Part shown: piece after piece, positions 16,171 through 23,869 of the stretch | How the letters are laid out: every line of letters begins with the position of its first letter | Numbering within the stretch: position 1 is the first letter of the stretch | Program-made: the position numbers and the translations under genes | The notes under the pieces: generated by a model | The model's database searches: none | Seen by the model: only the letters and a program-made list of their open reading frames with translations | What the model was told of the DNA's origin: nothing | Source of the DNA: Clostridia bacterium | Lineage (GTDB): Bacteria > Bacillota > Clostridia > Christensenellales > CAG-138 | Direction: 5' to 3' | DNA length: 64,000 bases | NCBI GenBank assembly: GCA_030526425.1 | Contig: JAUNCT010000006.1 | Location: 1-64,000, forward strand

Positions 16171-18237
16171 TCAGGACTTGCCGAGCAGCTTGCGCAAGGC
16201 GTTGCGTGCGAGGCGCGGCAGACCGACGATCGCGTTGCCGAGCCGGTACGTGCGGGAATTGCGGAGCGCGATGTAATCCCGCTCGAGCTTGTCGTACCGC
16301 TTGCTGAAGCCCAGCACGCACGCTTCGAACAGCATGCGCTCATCCAGCGGGAGCGCCTTGTAAAACATGCGCTCGGGTTCTTCGAGGCTGCGGTAATCGC
16401 GGTGGCAGTCGGCAAGGAACGCTTGGACGACCGCTGCGACCGCTTCGTTTTCGGGGGTCTGTTCCGCGAGCCCGAAGGACTCCATCAGTGCGACCATGCT
16501 GCGGTAGCAGACGAATTCGCCGTAGCAGTGGCGGTAGGTCTTCTTTGCCGTCATGACCGAGTCCTTGCGCACCCTGCGGTGGAAGTACGCGCGGTTCACA
16601 TACGCCGCCCGTTCGGCACAGAGCAGCGTGCGGAAGGTATACAGGTTGTCCTCGTGGATGATCCCCTCGGGGAACCACAGCCCGTTTTCGAGAAAGTATG
16701 CGTGCGAAACGAACTGCAGGCACGGCGAACAGCTGTATTCCCCCGCCGCGCACAGCTCGGACATAAGGCTCTTTCCGCTGCGGACGCCCTCGCGCGTGCG
16801 GGTCCTTCGGTAGCGGGTCGCGGAGATCCCGCCCGTGTGCGCGGGGTCTTCGTAAAACACCGTTCCGTCGAACAAAATGACATCGGTCCGTTCCCGTTCC
16901 GCGGTGTCGAGCAGTTCGGACAACGCCTCCTTGCGGAGGATATCGTCGCTGTCCATGAAATACAGGTACTTGCCCTGCGCGCGGCGGATGCCCTCGTTCC
17001 GCGCGGCGGACTGTCCGCGGTTGGACTGTGCGAGGACCGTGACGCGCGGGTCCTTTGCGGCACAGGCTTCGAGCACCGCGCGCGACCCATCGGTCGAACC
17101 GTCGTCCACGCAGAGGACTTCGATGTTCGCGAGCGTTTGCCCGAGAACGCTGTCGAGGCACTCGGCAAGGTAAGCGCCGGTGTTGTACACGGGGATGACG
17201 ACCGACACCGCAGGCGCTTCCGCCGGGTGCCCCGTTACGGTGCAGCGGGTGTCGCCCGGGAGGTTCCGCTTGTCCGCATCCTCCATGCAGGCGAGCATGT
17301 ACTTCGCGCCGCGGACGGCGACAAAGCTCTCATGCGGCGAAGCGTCCTTCGGTTCGTGCGCAAGCACGGCGTCGTTCACGACCGGGGATGCGACGAGGGC
17401 TGCACAAAACCGTTTGAGCGCCGCGCGGGAGCGGATGGTCGTGAGGTTGTGTTTCAAAAACTCCGCAGAGGCTTTGGCGAAGCTCGCCGCGACCTCGGAA
17501 AAGATCCCCCGTTCGGTCAGGGCGGCGTACAGTGCCTCGACCGCCTCGAGCACGCACAGCGGGTCGGACTCCTTGGTGTTCTGCAGGCTGCCGGGACGGA
17601 ACCTGCGGTAGCGGACGAGCGGCTCGTTCACGTAGGCGATGCGCTCGGCAACGCACAGTGACAGCAACACAAAATACAGGTCGTTCGAGTTGCGCAGGGG
17701 CTGGAACCGCAGCCCGTTGCCGCGGACGAATTCCGTTTTGTACAGCTTGGTCCACGGCGCGGCGTTGGTGATGTTCATGATCTCATCCGGAATCGCGCGG
17801 CGGTCGAACACCTCGAGCTGTTGCACGCGGTCGTAACGGAAGAACCACGGCGACGGCGCCTGTTCTCCGGTGCGCATATCCACCGAATCGCCGCCGAACA
17901 AAACGATATCCGCCTGCGTTTTTTCCGCACGGCACACGCACTTTTCGACAAGCGTCGGCGCGAAGATATCATCCGCATCCAAAAAGATGATGTACTCGCC
18001 CTTCGCATGGTCTATCCCGTTGTTGCGCGCAACGCCCGCGAACGAGTTCTGCTGGCGGATCAGGCGGACCCTGCCGTCCTCTTGCATGGCGCTTTCGATG
18101 ATGGCGACCGAGCCGTCCGTCGAACCGTCGTCGACGCAGAGGATCTCGATATCCCGGTAGGTTTGGGCGCGAAGATACCCAAGCGTTTCTTTCAGCCAGA
18201 CCTCCGCATTGAATACGGGAACGACGATCGATACCAT
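16171..18237 (-). CDS. Tandem family-2 glycosyltransferase
   Basis: A 688-residue cytoplasmic protein with two GT-A domains of family 2. The first (1 to about 240) begins VSIVVPVFNAEVWL and carries VDDGSTDGS and LDADD. The second (about 339-600) begins VSVVIPVYNTGAYL and carries VDDGSTDGS and MDSDD. Both therefore keep nucleotide- and metal-binding acidic motifs, which suggests a bifunctional or processive enzyme. The C-terminal tail has NSRTYRLGNAIVGLPRLARNA, typical of capsule/teichoic-type glycosyltransferases. The ATG at 18237 follows AAGGAG by 11 bases; an upstream in-frame start has no ribosome site. It is first of two genes, followed by the multi-pass membrane protein. Confidence 0.9.
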   Translation of the reverse strand: MVSIVVPVFNAEVWLKETLGYLRAQTYRDIEILCVDDGSTDGSVAIIESAMQEDGRVRLIRQQNSFAGVARNNGIDHAKGEYIIFLDADDIFAPTLVEKCVCRAEKTQADIVLFGGDSVDMRTGEQAPSPWFFRYDRVQQLEVFDRRAIPDEIMNITNAAPWTKLYKTEFVRGNGLRFQPLRNSNDLYFVLLSLCVAERIAYVNEPLVRYRRFRPGSLQNTKESDPLCVLEAVEALYAALTERGIFSEVAASFAKASAEFLKHNLTTIRSRAALKRFCAALVASPVVNDAVLAHEPKDASPHESFVAVRGAKYMLACMEDADKRNLPGDTRCTVTGHPAEAPAVSVVIPVYNTGAYLAECLDSVLGQTLANIEVLCVDDGSTDGSRAVLEACAAKDPRVTVLAQSNRGQSAARNEGIRRAQGKYLYFMDSDDILRKEALSELLDTAERERTDVILFDGTVFYEDPAHTGGISATRYRRTRTREGVRSGKSLMSELCAAGEYSCSPCLQFVSHAYFLENGLWFPEGIIHEDNLYTFRTLLCAERAAYVNRAYFHRRVRKDSVMTAKKTYRHCYGEFVCYRSMVALMESFGLAEQTPENEAVAAVVQAFLADCHRDYRSLEEPERMFYKALPLDERMLFEACVLGFSKRYDKLERDYIALRNSRTYRLGNAIVGLPRLARNALRKLLGKS

Positions 18238-18322
18238 GCTTTCCGTTTCTCCTTTGCTGCTCGCCGGCGCGCGGCGTCCACTGTCCGGCACGCGCCCGGT
18301 TTTGTTTTCATCTTATTGAATC

Positions 18323-18331
18323 ATTGTACCA
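18323..18331 (-). promoter_or_regulatory. Extended -10 promoter of the tandem GT2 gene
   Basis: On the minus strand TGG precedes TACAAT (18328-18323), about 85 bases upstream of the start codon. The -35 region is poor. Confidence 0.55.
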
Positions 18332-18385
18332 TATGCCGTTCTTTCCCCGCAACGAACGCGGTGCCCGCAGGTGTTGCGCTACAGC

Positions 18386-18416
18386 AAAAAGGACCATCCG
18401 CGGATGGTCCTTTTTC
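18386..18416 (-). terminator. Terminator after the TRAP receptor gene
   Basis: Perfect stem AAAAAGGACCATCC/GGATGGTCCTTTTT lies 23 bases past the stop of the minus-strand receptor gene, with a T-tract on both sides. Confidence 0.9.
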
Positions 18417-18438
18417 GGTTCGTTTCGTTGTTGCCCGG

Positions 18439-19401
18439 TCAGCCGCGCTCGACCGCGGCGAGGAACTCTTCGACGATCTCGGCGCCGAGGTCCTCCTTCA
18501 TGCGGTGCACGACCGCCGCGCGCCCGGTGCGGAGGAAGATCTTCATCTCTTCGGTGGGCACGGAGACCTCCGTCCACGCGGGGACGGTCGAATCCCCCGG
18601 GAGGGTGAAGGCGCGGTAGTATTCGGCGAGGGCTTCCTTCTGCGCTTCGGTCAGCGACTCGTAGGTGCTGAGGTTGACGACCTGCGCGCGGAAGCCGGGC
18701 AGGTGATCCGTCGCGAGGTAATACGGGAAGATCGCATCGTTGCCGAAGGCGCGCGCGTTGTTGAGCGGGAATTCCGCCGCGTTGACGCGGTCCTGCCGGT
18801 AGGCGTATTCGAGCTGCGAGAAGGAGATCGTGGTCGTTTTGACGCCGAGCGCATCCCAGAAGATCTCATGGTAGCTGTTGTCCATGATGCGCAGGCGCTT
18901 CACGACGAGGTCCGCCGGGGTGCGGATGGGTTCGCGGGAGAACACGCCGCGCATGGACGCCATGTTGATGCTCAGCAGGTGCAGCCCGCGCGCGTGGAAG
19001 TACGGCTGGAGCCTGTCTGCCAGAAAGCCGTCGCACATGCGGAGGTACTCCACCCGCGAATCGGCAAGGTACGGGATGTCGAGCAGGGCGGCCTCGGGCA
19101 CGGTCTGCGTCATGCCGCTGATGACGCCCATGTAGATGCTGATGGCGCCGTTGGCGCACGCGCGGACAAGCTCGGTATCCGAACCGAGGACGCCGCCCTC
19201 GAAGAAGATGAGGCGGATGTGTGTGCCGTCCGCACAGTCGAGCGTGACGGGTGGGAGCGAATCCTTGCCCGTGCCGCCGACGCTCAGAACGACGGTCTTA
19301 CCCGTTTCTTCCGCAGCTGCGGCAAGTGCGGGCACGCCGCATGGGAGCAGCAGCGCGGCAAGCGCCAAAGACGCAAACTTTTGCAAAAACGTCCGTTTCA
19401 T
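18439..19401 (-). CDS. TRAP-type solute receptor (DctP family), orphan
   Basis: A 320-residue extracytoplasmic binding protein of the DctP family, whose members bind organic acids. A signal peptide of about 30 residues ends near ALAAAAEE without a lipobox. The fold-typical strands are visible: ISIYMGVISGMTQTVPEAALLDIPYL, LHLLSINMASMRGVFSREPIRTPADL with the usual substrate-side arginines, and NAAEFPLNNARAF. No DctQ/DctM permease genes are in the window. Its ATG overlaps the stop of the membrane AraC regulator (ATGA), so the pair is translationally coupled. A sensory or co-receptor role is plausible. Confidence 0.85.
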   Translation of the reverse strand: MKRTFLQKFASLALAALLLPCGVPALAAAAEETGKTVVLSVGGTGKDSLPPVTLDCADGTHIRLIFFEGGVLGSDTELVRACANGAISIYMGVISGMTQTVPEAALLDIPYLADSRVEYLRMCDGFLADRLQPYFHARGLHLLSINMASMRGVFSREPIRTPADLVVKRLRIMDNSYHEIFWDALGVKTTTISFSQLEYAYRQDRVNAAEFPLNNARAFGNDAIFPYYLATDHLPGFRAQVVNLSTYESLTEAQKEALAEYYRAFTLPGDSTVPAWTEVSVPTEEMKIFLRTGRAAVVHRMKEDLGAEIVEEFLAAVERG

Positions 19402-21704
19402 GCGCGGGGTCCCTCCTCTCCCTCCGGTTCCGCTTCGCCGGGTTCCGCAGACGCCGTGCGGTACTTGCCCGGCGGCATCCCCGTGACCTTTTTGAAGGTG
19501 CGGTTGAAGTGCTGCACGGTGTTGAACCCGCAGCGGAAGCCGATATCGCCGATGGGGAGCTTCGTTTCCTTCAAGAGGCGCGCCGCCTGTTCGACGCGCA
19601 CGCCGTTGAGGCGGTTGACGAAGGAGTCGCCCGTGGTCTCGTGGAAGAGCGTGCTGAAGTAGTTCGCCGTGATGCCGAGGTGATCCGCCACATCCTGCAC
19701 GCCGAGGTCCCGCTCGCCGTAATGCTCGCGGATGTATTCCATGGCGTCTTCCACGTAGCGGTTGCCCTTTTTGTCGGCGGAGGCTTCCGCCTGCAGGCGC
19801 AGCGGTTCGAGCACGCCGAGGACCCGGGCGAGCCGTTCCTCCGCGGTCATGCCGGTGAACGTTTCCCCGGTGACGGCGGGCACGCATCCGGCATCGGCAC
19901 TGCGCTCCTCCGGAAGGGCTGCGGTGATGCGCTCGGCGGTGCCGTTCACAAAATCCGCCAACGCCGCATCGGAGGGTTCGGTGTTCAAAAAGGCGGCGAT
20001 GAGGTCGCCGAGCTCCGCATCCACGCGTTCGCGCGGGGCGGAAAGGATGAGCCCGGGGATGCGCTCCCACACGCCGGGGTCGCGCTCCGCGCTCTCCGCT
20101 TCCGCGGTCTCTTCGGGGAAGGCGTTGGTCGCGCTTGCGAGGTAGACGCGGTAATCCATGCGGCGGCGCGCCTCTTCCCAGCAGTAAGCGAGTTCGCCGA
20201 GCGCGGTCGTCGCGGGGCTTTCGCCGTATGCGACCTCCCACCCGGAGGGGGCGAAGACCGCACGCAGCTTTTCTTCGGCGGCGCGGAGGGCGAGCAGCGC
20301 GTCCTCCGCCGTTTCGGCGGTGTCGGGGCAGATCAGCACGGCGTCGAGGCAGGTGCCCATCGGGACCGCCTGACAGGACACGCCTTCGATCTCCGCCACG
20401 GCGTCGGCAACGGTGACATGGAACAGCGACGCGTCGAGCCCGGTATCGGAAACGATGCTTTCCCCCGTCCTGCGGCAGGCGAGCACGCACATCGGGCGCC
20501 CGTCGCGCCAGGTGTCCTGCGCCTCGTCATCGAGGTAGGCGAGCCCCGCCTCCTCCGCAGTCCTGCCGTGCAGGAGCAGGCGGAAGGTCTTTTCGCGGTT
20601 CTCGCGGGCGAAGTAACGCAATTTGCCCTGCATGTCCTCATTCTGCCGCAAGGTGCGGAAGAACGAAAGCTCGAGGGCGTCGACCTCGTTCCGCGCCTCG
20701 CGGAGACCCGCGGCACTGTGCGCGAGCACGCGCCGCACGAGGTAGTTGATCGGGCGGTAGATGCGCGCCGCGAGGAAGCCCGAGCCGCACAGCGAAACCA
20801 GCAGCAGCACGAGGAGCACGGGCAGCGACGACAGCAGCGTTTCGTACAGGGGCACGGAGAACGCCGCGCGGTCGATGGGTTTGAGATAGGTCAGCCCGAG
20901 CACGGGGTCGTCCACCCGGTACCAGTCCGCCTTGCGCGGGTCGTCGCCGGCGTGGGTCGCGAAGGTGCCCGCGGCGCCGGGGTCGATGCGTTTCGGGAAG
21001 CCGTGCTCCGCCCCCTGCGGGACGAGCAGCGTGCCGTTTTTGTCGTACAGCCCGACGGGACCGCGCGACCTGCCCGCGATGCGCTCCGAAAGCACCTGCA
21101 TATCCACCGCGGCGCAGACGGAACCGACGGGACGGTTCGTGACGAAGGGGACCACCCAGTAAAGCTTGCCGCCGTACAGCACCGGCTCGGCGTTGCGCGA
21201 GGGATCCTCCGGGGCGGAGGGTTCGAAATCGCCCGAGGTCAGCGCGGGGACCACGCCCGCGGCGAACTCATCGCGCTTCCAGACGCTGCCGTCCTGCGCG
21301 ATGACATCCTGCGTGAGGGAGGACATCGCCCACATCTCGCCGATCCACGCGTTGGCGCGCTTGATCCGCCCGAACGCCTGTGCGATGCGGTAACCGCGCT
21401 GCGCGTCGGCACGGCCGGGGTCCATGAAATAGTTGACGAAATCGGTGTTCCAGATGACGGCGGCGATGTCCTCGCGGATGTTTTCCATGCCGAGCGTCAC
21501 CAGGTCGGACGTGCTTTGCAGCAGCTCGAGGTTCGTTTGGCAGGCGACCGTGCGGCGGTGTTCGTTTTCGGTGCGGTTCGCCGAAACGAAGAACAGCAGC
21601 GTCGTCAAAAAGAACAGTGCGCCCAAAATCAGCCACGTTTCGACGAAAAGGCTGTTGCCCGCGGGGATATCGTTGTTTTTTCTTTTCAGGAATGTTCGTT
21701 TCAT
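19398..21704 (-). CDS. Membrane-bound AraC-family regulator with extracellular sensor
   Basis: A 768-residue one-component regulator. A first transmembrane helix lies at about 21-45. An extracytoplasmic region of about 240 residues follows that looks cache-like (YFMDPGRADAQRGY, then WVVPFVTNRPVGSVC). A second helix is at about 285-310. After a long cytoplasmic linker come two helix-turn-helix motifs in the last 110 residues (VQDVADHLGITANYFSTLF and IGDIGFRCGFNTVQHFNRTFKK). The ATG at 21704 is chosen because the promoter lies just upstream; an in-frame GTG at 21836 would be upstream of that promoter. It likely controls its coupled DctP receptor gene or a distant transporter. Confidence 0.88.
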   Translation of the reverse strand: MKRTFLKRKNNDIPAGNSLFVETWLILGALFFLTTLLFFVSANRTENEHRRTVACQTNLELLQSTSDLVTLGMENIREDIAAVIWNTDFVNYFMDPGRADAQRGYRIAQAFGRIKRANAWIGEMWAMSSLTQDVIAQDGSVWKRDEFAAGVVPALTSGDFEPSAPEDPSRNAEPVLYGGKLYWVVPFVTNRPVGSVCAAVDMQVLSERIAGRSRGPVGLYDKNGTLLVPQGAEHGFPKRIDPGAAGTFATHAGDDPRKADWYRVDDPVLGLTYLKPIDRAAFSVPLYETLLSSLPVLLVLLLVSLCGSGFLAARIYRPINYLVRRVLAHSAAGLREARNEVDALELSFFRTLRQNEDMQGKLRYFARENREKTFRLLLHGRTAEEAGLAYLDDEAQDTWRDGRPMCVLACRRTGESIVSDTGLDASLFHVTVADAVAEIEGVSCQAVPMGTCLDAVLICPDTAETAEDALLALRAAEEKLRAVFAPSGWEVAYGESPATTALGELAYCWEEARRRMDYRVYLASATNAFPEETAEAESAERDPGVWERIPGLILSAPRERVDAELGDLIAAFLNTEPSDAALADFVNGTAERITAALPEERSADAGCVPAVTGETFTGMTAEERLARVLGVLEPLRLQAEASADKKGNRYVEDAMEYIREHYGERDLGVQDVADHLGITANYFSTLFHETTGDSFVNRLNGVRVEQAARLLKETKLPIGDIGFRCGFNTVQHFNRTFKKVTGMPPGKYRTASAEPGEAEPEGEEGPRA

Positions 21705-21788
21705 TCGGATGAGTCCCGGAATCGTTCGGTTCGGTAAAGGGATGCGGATGGAAACCGGCAGACGCGCCGGAAAAGAATGATTTGTTTT

Positions 21789-21818
21789 ATTATAGCATAT
21801 CCGCGGCGGACTTGTCCG
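21789..21818 (-). promoter_or_regulatory. Promoter of the AraC regulator-TRAP receptor operon
   Basis: On the minus strand CGGACA (21818-21813), an 18-base spacer, and TGC plus a perfect TATAAT (21794-21789), about 85 bases before the start codon. The TATAAT also contains the stop codon of the mobile-element remnant. Confidence 0.6.
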
Positions 21819-23745
21819 TCCTTTTTGCGCGGGCACGCTTTTCGTTTCTTATGACATTGCATTTGCGGCAAGGAGAACCGAACGTTTCCGGAATGCGCTG
21901 CGCAATCGGTTTCACAAAGATCCAATGGATAAAAAGCGCATATTTCGCGACGCTCTTCTTTCCTTCAAGCCACCGGTCAAGTCCGAGCCACTCGGGTTCC
22001 CCGTCCTTGACACCCTTGCTCTTCAGCGCACCGGCAACGCCGTTCGCCGCAAGCTTGTCTCCCTTCATCGTGTCGGGAACGCGAAGGCTCTTGTGGCAGA
22101 ACGGGTCGGCATAGTGCGCATTCGCATCGGACGCGGGGTCGTAACGGTCGTCGAACGCGATGGTGTCGCCGAGGTGGTAACGGATGGCGGAATCTTCGAA
22201 TGTGATTCCGGTGTGGTACTCCGTATTGTTTGAATGCTCCGAGAACAGACCGATGTTGTCCGTTGCGGATTTCACTTGGTTCGGCTTGAACGCAATCCAA
22301 ATATCGTTGCCGTTCTCGGTCCAGTGCACGCCGTCGAATTGCTTATCAATCAATCGGAAACGAACCTCGTCACTTGCGTTTCTCGCGCCTTCGCGAATCG
22401 CGTTCGGTTTGCCACTTCGGACTTCGTTGTCAACTATTCTTGCAAGCCTCTTAACGAATACAGACGGCGCGGGCTTCTTGATGGAAAGATAATACGAACG
22501 TGCGTTATCGTTTCCGAATGCGCTTACCGCATTCTCTTTGGATACATAGAACGCGTGACCGTTGACTGGCAAATCTCCAACGGCATCCGGGATCGTTCCG
22601 TCTTCGAACACTTTGTCTACGGATGGGTTTGCATTGTAGACGACCGATGGATTCATTCCATCCGAAGTGACCTTGCTCTTTCTGAACCACGCTTTGAACT
22701 GACTGGTATCAGTCTGATTCTTCGGATACACGTTGACAGGAGAATCTGGTTCTGTTATAGTATGGATAATGCCATTGAGCATTGGAAACCTTTGGGGAAT
22801 TAAGACCCCATTGCTTTCCAGAAGCTCACTGGCTTTTTTATTATCTAAATAAAATAGACTGAATGTTCCGTTAAGTTCTCTTTCTACTGCCTTCATTAAC
22901 ACATTTGAAATCGAATAATCTTTAGCGTAAACACTCTTTACCGCAGTAGCGTCTATTCTGAGATTATTTGAATTAGATATCCCGGAGATACTAATCGGCA
23001 CAACAATGTGCTCTCCGTCATGGACAAGGTTTACCAAAGCAACAACACTGTCATTTCGATGCGTGCCGGAAGTAAACACCGAAATCGGTTCACTCAACGC
23101 ATTCGGAATCTGCAAAAGCATATCCTTTCCGATGAAGTGGTCATAATCGTTCGTACCGTTTACCGCATAATCGACGTGTTCTTGATTGATCGTCAGCGGC
23201 AAGTCCGCAAGACCGATGTCTTGCAACACTTTCGGCGTACCGCCCATAACGAGGGCATTGTCTTGCGGAATCAACTCACCATCCAAATCTTCGATTTGTT
23301 GTTCGAACGGTTTCGAATAATCGTAAAACTTCAAATCCGTCTGATACCGCACGCCCTCTCTGTCTGCGAAGTACTCATCGAACGTGACCCCGGTGTGCAT
23401 CTCTGTTCCGCTCCGGTCTGCGAACTCGGCGTAGTCTTGCAACGGGTTGACTCCCGCTCTCGTCAACGCCTTGACATACATACCCTCAAGCTTGCGGATG
23501 TCTTTCTCGAAGGACGGGTTGATGCTCTTGACTTCGTTCGACTGACCGATCCCGAGCTTGTTGTACATGAACCACTGCAACTTCGCGAGGATGAAGGATG
23601 CCGTGTTCGGCTGCTGTTTCGCAAGCAAGTCGATGGACCTCCGGTCGCGCATGAGGAAGTGCTCGGTGAACAGCGCGACGATTTCCTTGTCCGCAAGCGC
23701 ATGCAACGTATCCCGCTTTGTTTTCGCGTTGTTTATATATGCGGA
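21790..23745 (-). pseudogene. Truncated phage/ICE PolyVal-type polyprotein remnant with MuF-C domain
   Basis: The frame is open, but recognisable sequence runs only from about 23745 to about 21945. In order, it has a helical segment (KDIRKLEGMYVKALTRAG), then a MuF-C-like domain (VLQDIGLADLPLTINQEH, then SEPISVFTSG, then SVYAKD, then LNGIIHTI). An ART/PolyVal-like segment follows (SIKKPAPSVFV, then FDGVHW, then FKPNQVKSATDNIGLFSEH), and then DTMKGDKLAANGV, GLDRWLEGKKSVAK. After that the frame becomes unrelated residues until a stop inside the next promoter. There is no start codon with a ribosome site. The stretch is visibly AT-richer than its surroundings. It is a decayed acquisition from a prophage or conjugative element, lacking both ends of the polyprotein. 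Confidence 0.72.
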
Positions 23746-23758
23746 CCGCGCCGGAGAA

Positions 23759-23787
23759 TTGCGCGGCACGGCGCGCCGTGGTACAAT
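23759..23787 (+). promoter_or_regulatory. Promoter of the hybrid histidine kinase
   Basis: TTGCGC at 23759-23764, a 17-base spacer, and TGG plus TACAAT (23782-23787), about 83 bases before the ATG and immediately outside the mobile-element remnant. Confidence 0.6.
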
Positions 23788-23869
23788 TCGGTTAAGTATA
23801 CCGATACACGAACCCGCCTTTTCCGCACGCCCGTGCGGCGCGCCGAACCCAAGCCCGGAGGAACCCCGT

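Noticed and set aside
21705..21836. GTG start at 21836 extending the AraC regulator by 44 residues
   Set aside because: It lies upstream of the predicted promoter (TATAAT at 21794-21789) and lacks a ribosome site. The ATG at 21704 gives the normal N-terminus.
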